A DNA stretch of 64,000 bases, from positions 620,001-684,000 of the forward strand of contig NZ_JAIMBW010000001.1 of the NCBI RefSeq assembly GCF_019195455.1, given 5' to 3'. Source of the stretch: Gymnodinialimonas phycosphaerae (lineage in GTDB: Bacteria > Pseudomonadota > Alphaproteobacteria > Rhodobacterales > Rhodobacteraceae). Positions within the stretch are counted from its first letter, which is position 1. Each line of letters starts with the position of its first letter. The translations under genes were made by a program, and so were the position numbers. Below are positions 28,071-36,544 of the stretch, in pieces. Under the pieces are notes generated by a model. It saw only the letters and a list, made by a program, of their open reading frames with translations, did not search any database and was not told the DNA's origin.

Positions 28071-30109
28071 CCGCGTCGTCGCCTGCGTCGCCCGCCGCCG
28101 TCGCCCGGGGCCGAGCCGCTGGCACCGAACGCCACGTTGGGCAGGGTCACGACCTGTGCCAGTTCCGGGAACGGATCGGTGGCATGGGGGATGGCATTGG
28201 CGTTGACGAAATGCTCCTGAAAACGCGGCTCCACCGCCGTCTCCACCTTGTGGATATCGCGGACGATCGCCTCAATGGACGTCCGCGCGGCGCGGTTGCA
28301 CAGCGCAATGCGCGCGCCGTGGCCCGCCGCATTGCCCGCCGATTGAACCTTGTCCAGCGGCACATCGGGTATCATCCCCAGCACCATCGCGTGCTTGGGG
28401 CTGATATGCGCGCCAAACGCACCCGCCAGCACCACGCGGTCCACCTTGGTGACGCCGCGCTGGTCCATCAGCAGGCGCGCGCCCGCATAGAGCGCCGATT
28501 TGGCCAGTTGAATGGCGCGGATATCGCCCTGGGTTACGGTAACGCGGGGACCGCCCGTCGCCGTGGCATCATGGATCAGGTAGGCGTGGGTGCGGCCCGT
28601 GGGCTCGCAGCGCGCGGTGCCGGTGGCCTCCGCACTGCCGATCAGGCCGGAGGCATCCAGCAGGCCCGCCATGCGCATCTCGGCCACCGCCTCGATGATG
28701 CCAGAGCCACAGATGCCGGTGATCTGGGTGTCGGCGGGGAAATCGGCGTCGTCAGACCACGCATCCACACCGATGACCCTGAAACGCGGTTCCTTGGTCA
28801 CGGGATCAATCTCGATCCGCTCGATCGCCCCCGGCGCCGCCCGCTGGCCCGCGCTGATCTGCGCGCCCTCGAACGCAGGCCCGGTAGGGGAAGAGCACGC
28901 GAGGACGCCGTTGGTGTCACCCAACAGGATCTCGGCATTGGTGCCGACATCCACGATCAACGCAAGGTCTTGCGAGGTGTTGGGCTCCTCCGCCAGCGCC
29001 ACGGCGGCCGCATCCGCGCCCACGTGGCCCGCGATGCAGGGCAGCAGATACAGCTGCGCGGTGGGCGCGATGTCGGACAGGCCAATGTCGCGCGCATCCA
29101 GGGTCAGGCTGCCAGAGGTCGCCAGCGCAAAGGGCGCCTGGCCCAGTTCCACCGGGTCGATGCCCAAAAGCAGGTGGTGCATGACCGGGTTGCAGACGAT
29201 CACCGTTTCGAAAATCAGGGCGGGGTCGATGCCCGCCTCTGTCGCGATATCCACGGCAAGCGTGTTCAGCGCCTCTTGCACGGCGGCGGTCATTTCCGCA
29301 TCGCCACCGGGGTTCATCATCACGTAGCTGACCCGGCTCATCAGGTCCTCTCCAAAGCGGATCTGCGGGTTCATCAGGCCCGATGACGCCAGCACGCGCC
29401 CATCGGACAGGTCACACAAATGGGCCGCGATGGTGGTGGAGCCCAGATCAACCGCCAGCCCGTAAAGCCCCCCTTCATGGAAGCCGGGCCAGACGCCAAG
29501 GATCTGGCTGGTGTCACTGCCCGCAGGCGTGTGCACCGCGACGGAAACCTGCCATTTGCCCTTGCGCAGCGCCGGTTGCAACGCCTTGAGCACGGGCAGG
29601 CGTGCCGTGACCGGGCCGATATCCCACTGCGCTTGCAGGGCGTCGGCGACCCGCTCCAGATCGCCGGACGGCGAATGCATGTCCGGTTCCACCACGTCGA
29701 TCATCACCAGCTTGGTGGCCGGGTCCATCACGATGGGCTTGGTGGAGGCCGCCTTGCGGACGACCTGTTTGTGCACCTGGCTTTCAGGCGGCACGTCGAC
29801 GACGATATCGCCTTCCACCTTGGCCTGACAGCCCAGACGGCGGCCCTTCTTCAGGCCGCGCACGCGGTCATAGCGCGCTTCGACCTCATTCCAGTCGCTC
29901 AGTGCGCCATCGCGGACGGTGACGCCGTGCTTGGGAAAATCCCCGTAGGCAGGCGCGATCTGGCATTTGGAGCAGATGCCCCGCCCGCCACAGACGCTAT
30001 CAAGGTCCACCCCCAACTGCCGCGCGGCGGTCAGGATCGGCGTGCCCACGGGAAAGTGGCCGCGCTTGCCCGAGGGGGTGAAGATCACAAGGGGGGTCTG
30101 GTCGGTCAT
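28067..30109 (-). CDS. Reductive activator of corrinoid-dependent enzymes (ASKHA/DUF4445, RamA-like)
   Basis: A 680-aa protein that returns oxidised cobalt(II) corrinoid proteins to the active cobalt(I) state with ATP. An N-terminal 2Fe-2S ferredoxin domain has C40, C46, C49 and C94. A linker leads to the DUF4445 ASKHA ATPase with GLAVDLGSTTIAAHL, VDVGTNAEILLG and VLAGAFGAHI. The tail ends [12 protein letters not shown], an Arg/Gly stretch shared in style with the methyltransferase 2 kb away. It is the last gene of the minus-strand methyl-transfer locus. Confidence 0.9.
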   Translation of the reverse strand: MTDQTPLVIFTPSGKRGHFPVGTPILTAARQLGVDLDSVCGGRGICSKCQIAPAYGDFPKHGVTVRDGALSDWNEVEARYDRVRGLKKGRRLGCQAKVEGDIVVDVPPESQVHKQVVRKAASTKPIVMDPATKLVMIDVVEPDMHSPSGDLERVADALQAQWDIGPVTARLPVLKALQPALRKGKWQVSVAVHTPAGSDTSQILGVWPGFHEGGLYGLAVDLGSTTIAAHLCDLSDGRVLASSGLMNPQIRFGEDLMSRVSYVMMNPGGDAEMTAAVQEALNTLAVDIATEAGIDPALIFETVIVCNPVMHHLLLGIDPVELGQAPFALATSGSLTLDARDIGLSDIAPTAQLYLLPCIAGHVGADAAAVALAEEPNTSQDLALIVDVGTNAEILLGDTNGVLACSSPTGPAFEGAQISAGQRAAPGAIERIEIDPVTKEPRFRVIGVDAWSDDADFPADTQITGICGSGIIEAVAEMRMAGLLDASGLIGSAEATGTARCEPTGRTHAYLIHDATATGGPRVTVTQGDIRAIQLAKSALYAGARLLMDQRGVTKVDRVVLAGAFGAHISPKHAMVLGMIPDVPLDKVQSAGNAAGHGARIALCNRAARTSIEAIVRDIHKVETAVEPRFQEHFVNANAIPHATDPFPELAQVVTLPNVAFGASGSAPGDGGGRRRRRRG

Positions 30110-30202
30110 GGGGCTGTGTCCGCGCTGGAAGTCATGGGCCGGAGACTAGCGCAAAGGCCCGGCGGGGACAGCCGAAATGCGGCCTTGGGCGGGCGGGAAA
30201 CG

Positions 30203-31375
30203 TCAGGTTGCAGGCCCCGCATCCGGCCCCTCATCCAGCCATGCCAGAATGGCGGCCCGATCCCCGTCGAGCGCGGGCGCGGGCGGGCGCGTGGCGGGGT
30301 CCGGCAGGCCGCTCATCTTGATAGGGTTTCCGGCGGCTTTTTGCGGCGCGCGGCCGTCCCGCCCCGCGACCTCGATCACCATGTTGCGCGCCAGGATCTG
30401 CGGGTCTTGCATGGCCTGGGCGACGTTCTGAACCTCGCCGGTGGGCACGCCGGCCTTTTCCAACAGGTCGATCCAGTGGGCCTTGGGGCGCAACAGGGTC
30501 TCCAGCTCGATCATCCGCTTGAGAAGGCGGGCATTTTCGCAGCGCGCGGCGTTGGTTGCAAAGCGCGGCGCGGTCGCCCAATGGGGGTGGCCGAGCGCGT
30601 CACAAAGGCGCTGGAACAGCGTGTCGTTGCCTGCGGCGATGACGAAAAGCCCGTCTTCCGCGTGGAACGTCTCGAACGGTGTGATCGAGGGGTGGCGCGC
30701 GCCCGCAGGCTCGGGCGCGGGGCCGCCTGCCGCGACCATGGCGACGGCATGTTCCATGATCGACAGTTGCCCGTCGAGCATGGCCACATCGATCATCTGC
30801 CCCAGCCCCGTGCGGTCGCGATCATAGAGCGCCGCGAGGACCTCCTGGGCCAGGTACATCCCGGCGACGATATCCCCGACCGAGGCGCCGACGCGCACAG
30901 GCTCGCGCCCCTTTTCACCGGTGATCGACATGACGCCGCCGCGGGCCTGCACAACCATGTCATAGGCCGGTTTCAAGGCATCCGGCCCGGTCTGGCCATA
31001 GCCCGACACAGAGCCATAGATCAGGTGCGGAAAGCGGGCGTGCAGGGCCTCATAGCCATAGCCGAGACGATCCATCACGCCGGGGCGGTAGTTCTCCAAT
31101 AGCACATCGGCGCGGGCCAGCAGGCGTTCGAAAATTTCGCGGTCTTCCGGGGCTTTCAGGTCAAGGGCAATGGATTGCTTGCCGTGGTTCAGGCCGTTGA
31201 AATAGACGCTTTCGCCGTCCTTGAACGGGGGGAAGGCGCGGGTGTCGTCGCCGGTTCCCGGACGCTCGACCTTGATGACCCGTGCCCCCAGCGCACTAAG
31301 GGACTGCGAACAGAACGGCCCCGCCAGCACATGGGTCAGGTCAAGGATCATCAGGTTTTCAAGGGGCGAGGGCAT
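30203..31375 (-). CDS. CaiB/BaiF-type CoA-transferase (class III)
   Basis: 390 aa. Transfers CoA between carboxylic acids through an aspartyl-CoA intermediate. It starts LMILDLTHVLAGPFCSQ and has LLENYRPGVMDRLG and IYGSVSGYGQTGP, all typical of the formyl-CoA transferase group; the catalytic Asp lies in AYDMVVQARGGVMSITGE. The acid substrate is not identifiable. It stands between the VTT membrane gene and the corrinoid activator, 60-90 bases from each. Confidence 0.9.
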   Translation of the reverse strand: MPSPLENLMILDLTHVLAGPFCSQSLSALGARVIKVERPGTGDDTRAFPPFKDGESVYFNGLNHGKQSIALDLKAPEDREIFERLLARADVLLENYRPGVMDRLGYGYEALHARFPHLIYGSVSGYGQTGPDALKPAYDMVVQARGGVMSITGEKGREPVRVGASVGDIVAGMYLAQEVLAALYDRDRTGLGQMIDVAMLDGQLSIMEHAVAMVAAGGPAPEPAGARHPSITPFETFHAEDGLFVIAAGNDTLFQRLCDALGHPHWATAPRFATNAARCENARLLKRMIELETLLRPKAHWIDLLEKAGVPTGEVQNVAQAMQDPQILARNMVIEVAGRDGRAPQKAAGNPIKMSGLPDPATRPPAPALDGDRAAILAWLDEGPDAGPAT

Positions 31376-31435
31376 GTGGGGCGGCTCCGGTCCGGTCCAA
31401 GGGAAGTCTGGCAGATGCCTATCTGGTCATGGATA

Positions 31436-32182
31436 TCACCCTGATGACAGTCCCAACATGCCGGTACCGAACCACCAGATGGTGAAGGGGAACGGCAGCA
31501 CGGCCAGCATCAGCGTAAGGATCGTTTGGCGCGGCGCGAAAAGGTGGCTGAGGCCTGCCGCAATCATCAACCCACCGCCGCCCCCCAGAAAGGCGTTGCC
31601 CGGCAGATTGATCAGCAGCGCAAGGGTCACATAGCGATAGCGGGTCAGGGCCGCGCGTAGCCACAGGGGTAGGCGGGCGTGCAACGCGCCTTCACGCTCC
31701 TCGGGCGTCATCGCCGCGTTTTGCGCGATCAGGTCAGCCGCGCGATGCAGGCGGACGTCGCGGAACGCCCGCTCAAGCGTTGCATCCGGCACCAGGCGGC
31801 CAATGAAATACGCCAGCAGCAACCCGGTCAGCGTCGCCAGGTAGACGGCGGGCGCAATAGACGCGCCGCGAAGTAGCAGAAGGGCGATGCCGACCTCGAT
31901 GCCGGGCACGAACGGGATGGCGATCAGCAAGGCGTAGATCGCCAGGGCGCTCAGCACGAGGACCAGTTGCATCGGACCCTGGCCCGCTTCGGGCAAGCGC
32001 GCGGTCAGATCCATGGAGAGCGAGATCAGCTTGCTCGCGACCAGGGCAATGGCCGCGATCAGCAGAAGGCGCAAGGCGATGCGGGCAAGCCATGGGCCGG
32101 GACGCTGGTCTTGTCCCGGCTGGGGCACGCGCTTAGCCCCGCCCGCGCCGTCCGCCTTCGCGGCCCCGGCGGGGGGCGGCAT
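31436..32182 (-). CDS. TVP38/TMEM64 (VTT) family membrane protein
   Basis: A 248-aa inner-membrane protein with about five hydrophobic segments. It shows FVPGIEVGIALLLL and the conserved NLPGNAFLGGGGGLM of the VTT domain. Members are linked to lipid scrambling or small-molecule flux; no substrate is clear here. The start is placed at the ATG at 32182, so it overlaps the 3' end of the methyltransferase gene by about 50 bases; a longer start at 32224 is possible. The overlap runs through the Arg-rich tail codons of that gene. Confidence 0.78.
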   Translation of the reverse strand: MPPPAGAAKADGAGGAKRVPQPGQDQRPGPWLARIALRLLLIAAIALVASKLISLSMDLTARLPEAGQGPMQLVLVLSALAIYALLIAIPFVPGIEVGIALLLLRGASIAPAVYLATLTGLLLAYFIGRLVPDATLERAFRDVRLHRAADLIAQNAAMTPEEREGALHARLPLWLRAALTRYRYVTLALLINLPGNAFLGGGGGLMIAAGLSHLFAPRQTILTLMLAVLPFPFTIWWFGTGMLGLSSG

Positions 32183-33200
32183 CCGGGTCCTTGTTGAACG
32201 CGATCCACGCGCCGCCGCCATCATCGTGGTTGAGCAGGAAGTTGGCGGCGCGGATCGCCTCCATCTCCTTGCCGGGGCGCGGCTTGGTCGACCCCATGCC
32301 GAACATCTTCACGAAGGCCTCATCATCCATGCCCTCGGGCAAGATGATCCCGGCGGCCTCCACCAGCGCCTTCTTGGCGGCGATCGCCTTGGGCCCCACG
32401 GGCAGCGCCACGGGGTTCATGATCGCGCTGGTCATGCCCGCGTTGAAGGCCATCGGCAGGAAGGCGTTGTTGATGCCATGCCGGTTGGGCAGCCCGAAGC
32501 TGATATTCGACGCCCCGCAGGTGGTGTTCACCCCCAATTCCTCGCGCAGACGCCGCACCAACGTAAACACCTGGTGCCCCGCCGTCGCCATCGCGCCGAT
32601 GGGCATGACCAGCGGGTCCACCACGATATCATGGGCCGGAATGCCGAAATCCGCCGCCCGCTCCACGATCTTCTTGGCCACCGCAAAGCGCACGTCCGGG
32701 TCTTCGCTGATGCCGGTGTCGTCGTTGGAAATCGCCACCACGGGCACGTTGTATTTGGCGACCAGCGGCAGGACCACCTCCAGCCGCTCTTCCTCGCCGG
32801 TGACGGAGTTCAGCAGCGGACGCCCCTCAGAGGCCGCAAGCCCCGCCTCCAGCGCGCCGGGCACGGAGCTGTCGATGCACAGCGGGCAATCGGTCACGGC
32901 CTGCACGATCTCGATCAGCCGCTTCATCAGGGGCGGCTCGACGAAGTTGTTGTCCGCATAGCGCGGGTCCTCGGCCATCTTGCCCGAAAAGACCGCGCCC
33001 GAGTTGATGTCCAGCACTGTCGCGCCCGCGGCGACCTGAGCAATCGCGTCGGCCTCCACGCGGCTGAAATCGCCGTCCTCCAACTCCTGGTTCAGGATCT
33101 TGCGGCCGGTGGGGTTGATCCGCTCGCCAATGACGCAGAACGGCTCATCAAAGCCGATGACGGTGGTCTTGGTTTTCGATTCAATGATGGTACGCGTCAC
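32133..33200 (-). CDS. Methyltetrahydrofolate:corrinoid methyltransferase (pterin-binding)
   Basis: 355 aa, a dihydropteroate-synthase-like TIM barrel that moves a methyl group between a corrinoid protein and tetrahydrofolate. Conserved pieces are GERINPTGRKIL, TVLDINSGAV, CIDSSVP, SNDDTG and GASNISFGLPNRHG. The last 14 residues (RRGREGGRRGRG) are an Arg/Gly tail, unlike the compact bacterial homologues I know. Its partners here are the MetF-type reductase and the reductive activator; the substrate methyltransferase and corrinoid protein are not in the window. Confidence 0.9.
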   Translation of the reverse strand: MTRTIIESKTKTTVIGFDEPFCVIGERINPTGRKILNQELEDGDFSRVEADAIAQVAAGATVLDINSGAVFSGKMAEDPRYADNNFVEPPLMKRLIEIVQAVTDCPLCIDSSVPGALEAGLAASEGRPLLNSVTGEEERLEVVLPLVAKYNVPVVAISNDDTGISEDPDVRFAVAKKIVERAADFGIPAHDIVVDPLVMPIGAMATAGHQVFTLVRRLREELGVNTTCGASNISFGLPNRHGINNAFLPMAFNAGMTSAIMNPVALPVGPKAIAAKKALVEAAGIILPEGMDDEAFVKMFGMGSTKPRPGKEMEAIRAANFLLNHDDGGGAWIAFNKDPDAAPRRGREGGRRGRG

Positions 33201-33236
33201 GGTTCCGCTCTCCTTGATGGGCCGTTTTGCGCGACC

Positions 33237-33317
33237 CTAGTGGGGGCGGCGCAGGGGCGACGGCACAGAGGCGACATAGCCGCGCTTGGCCGCGACGTCA
33301 CGGGCCATTGCGCTCAT
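33237..33317 (-). CDS. Possible 26-aa leader or remnant ORF
   Basis: A mini-ORF whose ATG overlaps the TGA of the HTH-TPR gene (ATGA), giving a basic 26-aa peptide from MSAMARDVAAK to PLRRPH. It ends 36 bases before the methyltransferase ATG. It may be a translational coupler or the remnant of a gene cut off when the HTH-TPR gene arrived. No family known. Confidence 0.35.
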   Translation of the reverse strand: MSAMARDVAAKRGYVASVPSPLRRPH

Positions 33318-35128
33318 GAAGATGATGAGGGGGGCAGGGCGTCGAGGGCTTTGAGGATTTCGGTGCGGAGGCGCGCGGCTCTGGCGTGGTCGTAGGACAT
33401 GTGCACCGGGTCGTAGATGCGTAGGGCATTGTCCACATGGATAAGGGCGGCGTCGAGGTGCGGGCGCGGGTCGGGGGTGGTGTCGTGCGCGGCGCGGGCA
33501 ACTTCGGCAACAGCGAGGTTTTCCTGGGTCATGGCCCAGTCCACGGGGTGGTCGGCCTCGGTGCGGACGCGTAGGGCGGCGCGGTAGCTCTCCATGGCCT
33601 CCTTCAGCAGGGCATTGCCCGCCGCCCCTTGGGTGCGGGTGCCTTGGTTTTGCTGCGCGATGGCGAGGTTTTGCATCGTCATGGCCCATTGCACGGGGTG
33701 GTCCTCCTCGGTGGTGACCCGCAGAGCGGAACGATAGCTGTCCACGGCGTCGGCCAGCAAGGCGTTGCCCTCAGCCCCCTGAGTAATGGTGCCTTGATTT
33801 TTGAGCGCGATGGCGAGGTTTTGCATCGTCCCGGCCCACTGCACGGGGCGTTCGGCCTCGGTGTAGACGCGCAAGGCGCTGCGGTAGCTCTCCACGGCCT
33901 CCGCCAGCAGAGCAGGGCCCTCGGGTCCGTCGGTGCGACTGCCTTGGGTTTCCAGCGCGACGGCGAGGTTTTGCATGGTCCCGGCCCAGTCCACGGGGTG
34001 GTCGGCCTCGGTGAAAACCCGCAAGGCGCTGCGGTAGCTGTCTGTAGCCTCCGTCAGCAGGGCATGTCCTTTGGCCCCTTGGGTGCGGCTGCCTTGGGTT
34101 TGCAGCGCGCCGCCGAGGTTTTGCATCGTCATGGCCCAGTCCACGGGGTGGTCGGCCTCAATGTAGACCCGCAGGGCGGCGCGGTAGCTGTCCACGGCCT
34201 CCGTCAGCAGGGTATTGCCCGCCGCCCCTTGGGTGCGGATGCCTTGGGCTTCCAGCGCGATGGCTAGGTCGTTTTGTGCCATGGTGCGGCGGTAAGGCGT
34301 GGGCGCGATCTCGGCACATTTGCGTGCGAGGCCTGCGGCGGCGGTCAGCGCGAAGGGCGTACCGAGGCGGAGGCCCTCTTCGTAGCGTTCGCCTTGGAGT
34401 GCGCGCAGGCGCTTGAACGTGTCCTCTGCGCTAGGGCTGTCGAGTTGCACCCGTTGCAGCTGCGCCTGCGCATAGCCGTCGGCATCATTGGCCATGGCCG
34501 CTTGGGTGATCAGCAGGTCGAGGATGCGGGTGTCCTCGGCCAGCATCGCTTCGCGCCGCTCGGCGCGGCTCGCGGCCTCGGCTTGGAGGTCGGTGTAGGC
34601 CTCGTCGATTTCGCCTTCTCGGTTGCGGGCGTTGATGTGCTGGATGAACTTTTCGGCGTCCGTCTCGAAGTTGGAACCGAAGTCGCCCCGCCGTTGCGCC
34701 TCGGCGGCCTTGGACAAAGCATCCTTCAAACTGGCCAAAGCGCCCTTAAAATTGCCGTGGTTGTTTTCGGCGTAGTTTTCAGACACGGCCAGTGCGAGGT
34801 CTTCGGTCAGGCCTGCGGCCTTGGCCCCTTCGGCGATAACGTCAAAGAGGGCCTTTGCGAACTGCGCCAGTTCAATCTCTTCCGGTGTCCGGCACGCGTC
34901 GATTTCCTCCTGCGTCAGATCGAGGGCGAGGCGGTATTTGCGGATCGTGGCGGCGTTGGGTTTACGGGAGTTTCCGGCTTCAAGCTTTTGCACGTCTGCT
35001 TTGCGGGTTTCCCCGCCATTGCTGTCATCGCCGTAAGCCGCAACGGCCAGTTGCGCGAGGCTCCAACCGCGCTCTTCGCGTTTGCGCGCGATCAGGACGC
35101 CGAAGCGTTGGCCGAAATGGCTTTCCAT
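33314..35128 (-). CDS. XRE-type HTH protein with TPR repeats
   Basis: 604 aa. Residues 8-70 form an XRE-like helix-turn-helix (FGVLIARKREERGWSLAQLAVAAYG) with a RKADVQKLEAGNSRKP recognition region. A Glu/Ala-rich helical middle (to about 280) leads to TPR repeats at about 290-535, five copies of 50 residues centred on YRSALRVYTEADHPVDWAMTMQNLA. The start at 35128 follows TAGGA. Such proteins are usually regulators whose TPR domain senses a peptide or partner. It interrupts the corrinoid locus and its own target is unknown. Confidence 0.85.
   Translation of the reverse strand: MESHFGQRFGVLIARKREERGWSLAQLAVAAYGDDSNGGETRKADVQKLEAGNSRKPNAATIRKYRLALDLTQEEIDACRTPEEIELAQFAKALFDVIAEGAKAAGLTEDLALAVSENYAENNHGNFKGALASLKDALSKAAEAQRRGDFGSNFETDAEKFIQHINARNREGEIDEAYTDLQAEAASRAERREAMLAEDTRILDLLITQAAMANDADGYAQAQLQRVQLDSPSAEDTFKRLRALQGERYEEGLRLGTPFALTAAAGLARKCAEIAPTPYRRTMAQNDLAIALEAQGIRTQGAAGNTLLTEAVDSYRAALRVYIEADHPVDWAMTMQNLGGALQTQGSRTQGAKGHALLTEATDSYRSALRVFTEADHPVDWAGTMQNLAVALETQGSRTDGPEGPALLAEAVESYRSALRVYTEAERPVQWAGTMQNLAIALKNQGTITQGAEGNALLADAVDSYRSALRVTTEEDHPVQWAMTMQNLAIAQQNQGTRTQGAAGNALLKEAMESYRAALRVRTEADHPVDWAMTQENLAVAEVARAAHDTTPDPRPHLDAALIHVDNALRIYDPVHMSYDHARAARLRTEILKALDALPPSSSS
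33541..34290 (-). repeat. Five tandem 150-bp coding repeats
   Basis: Units start at 33541, 33691, 33841, 33991 and 34141, exactly 150 bases apart. Each begins (plus strand) with a variant of CACGGGG and encodes one 50-residue TPR unit. The fifth diverges at its far end. Near-identity suggests recent duplication or gene conversion. Confidence 0.92.
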
Positions 35129-35276
35129 TTTTCCTACAAACCCCAACGAAAGCCGACAAACGCCAACAAGTTCTGATATTTGCGGCCGGTCCTTTGCCGT
35201 GGCGCTCGTTCATATTCGGGGCAGTCGACCAAGAAATCAACTGACCCGCGGGTCCTTCATCGCAAGGACCAAAGAC

Positions 35277-35465
35277 ATGAAGACCGAACCCAAGACGTTC
35301 CGCGACGGCATCCGCACCGCCGCCCGCCTCTACGCCTGCAAGTGCAGCCTCTACTGCCAACTCTCCGGCTGGTACGGCTACGTCGCCTATGTCACCGGCA
35401 AGCCCGAGGTCTACCTGCCGGGGCTGATCCTGCATGCCCTTTTGGCCTGGGCCAGCAGGCACTGA
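35277..35465 (+). CDS. Small Cys-containing protein, 62 aa
   Basis: I do not recognise it. MKTEPKTFRDGIRTAARLYA begins a basic N-terminus, followed by CKCSLYC and a Tyr-rich, moderately hydrophobic C-terminal half (YLPGLILHALLAWASRH) that could touch the membrane. An AAGGAC box precedes the ATG. It is divergent from the HTH-TPR gene with a 148-base shared spacer, so the HTH protein may regulate it. The codon pattern (GC-rich third positions) supports coding. Confidence 0.6.
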   Translation: MKTEPKTFRDGIRTAARLYACKCSLYCQLSGWYGYVAYVTGKPEVYLPGLILHALLAWASRH

Positions 35466-35537
35466 GACGCGCGGTAAAACCCTGAGCAAAAGGTTAATGA
35501 AATTCTGTTTTCTTTTGATATCAGATACTTAGCCCCT

Positions 35538-35553
35538 TGCTCAAGCTTGAGCA
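35538..35553. repeat. Palindrome TGCTCAAGCTTGAGCA (copy 2 of 2)
   Basis: Identical to the palindrome at 10960. Here it is extended by CCCC and GGGG flanks across one mismatch each side, forming a long hairpin 13 bases after the MetF-like stop (minus strand). It could be a terminator for the minus-strand gene, but it lacks a clean T-run. Confidence 0.65.
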
Positions 35554-35565
35554 GGGGGGCAAAGT

Positions 35566-36504
35566 TCATGCAAACGCCGCCTCCGGCCCGTTGACGGGCT
35601 CGGTCGATGCCCCCCCATTCTGGATCGCCCATTTCGCGTTCGTTTTGATCCCGCCGAGGGGGAAGAAGTGGATGGCCTCGATCAGGCTGTCGGGGTGGGC
35701 GGCCTTGTAGGTGGCCAGATCCGCCATGATCTCATTCGGCTCGAACGGCAGCAGCAGTTTCGTGACATCCTTGGCCCGCTTTTGCAGCACTTGCAGCGAG
35801 TTTCCGACCCCGCAGGCGATGGCGAATTTGATCAGCGTTTGCAGCTTGCCGGGGCCCGCGATGCCCAGATGAATCGGCAGGGTGATCCCCTCGGCCTTCA
35901 GACGCTCGGCCCAGGCGATCACGGGGGTGGATTCAAAGGCGAATTGAGTGGCCATGGCCATGGCGGCGTCGGTGCGGTCATTGAAGGCTTGCTTCCAGCG
36001 CAGCGCCTCCATCACGCCCGCGTCGCCTTTGACATCGATATCGCGGTTGCCCTCGGGGTGGCCCGCGACGTGGAGGCGGGTGAAGCCGGCCTTGTCGAAA
36101 AGCCCCGTTTCCAGAAGCTGCATGGAGCAGTGGAAATCCCCGCGCGGCTCGGCAATGCCGCCCGCAAGGATCAGGCCCTGGCGCACGTCGGCCTCGCCCT
36201 GGTAGCGCGCGATCCAATCGGAGAGCGTGGCCGCATCGGGGATGGAGCGGGCGGCGAAGTGGGGCATCGGCTCATAGCCTTCCGCACGGATGCGCGCCGC
36301 TGTCGCCACCATGTCCTCGATCGGCGTGCCGTCGATGTGCGCGATGTAGACGCGGGTGCCTGCGGGCAGGTAGTGACGGAAGTCGTCCACCTTTTCGGCC
36401 GTGCGGGGCATGACCTCGATGGAATAGCCGCGCAGCAGCGCCTCCATCTCGGGCGAGGGGCCGGTCTGCGCGGGGGCGGGCTTGCGGAAATTGAGAAGGG
36501 CCAT
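35566..36504 (-). CDS. Methylenetetrahydrofolate reductase family protein (MetF/MetV type)
   Basis: 312 aa. FAD-dependent TIM-barrel that interconverts methyl- and methylene-tetrahydrofolate. Visible pieces are YSIEVMPRTAEK (substrate Glu region), TRVYIAHIDG, LILAGGIAEPRGDF, LHVAGHPEGNRD, and MATQFAFES with PIHLGIAGPGK. The start at 36504 follows GGGAG; upstream in-frame codons are unlikely. In the corrinoid pathway it would oxidise the methyl-THF made by the methyltransferase 2.4 kb downstream. The HTH-TPR gene separates them. Confidence 0.88.
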   Translation of the reverse strand: MALLNFRKPAPAQTGPSPEMEALLRGYSIEVMPRTAEKVDDFRHYLPAGTRVYIAHIDGTPIEDMVATAARIRAEGYEPMPHFAARSIPDAATLSDWIARYQGEADVRQGLILAGGIAEPRGDFHCSMQLLETGLFDKAGFTRLHVAGHPEGNRDIDVKGDAGVMEALRWKQAFNDRTDAAMAMATQFAFESTPVIAWAERLKAEGITLPIHLGIAGPGKLQTLIKFAIACGVGNSLQVLQKRAKDVTKLLLPFEPNEIMADLATYKAAHPDSLIEAIHFFPLGGIKTNAKWAIQNGGASTEPVNGPEAAFA

Positions 36505-36544
36505 GAGTGTCTCCCACCGGGTTGGCGCTTTTGAGGGCAAGGGT

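Noticed and set aside
27944..31102. Two long plus-strand frames opposite the activator and CoA-transferase
   Set aside because: They mirror the minus-strand genes, which carry clear motifs. The translations are rich in His, Arg and Gly with no domain.
33541..34290. 150-bp periodic repeats as a CRISPR or satellite DNA
   Set aside because: The unit is a multiple of three, continuous in frame and encodes TPR units of one protein.
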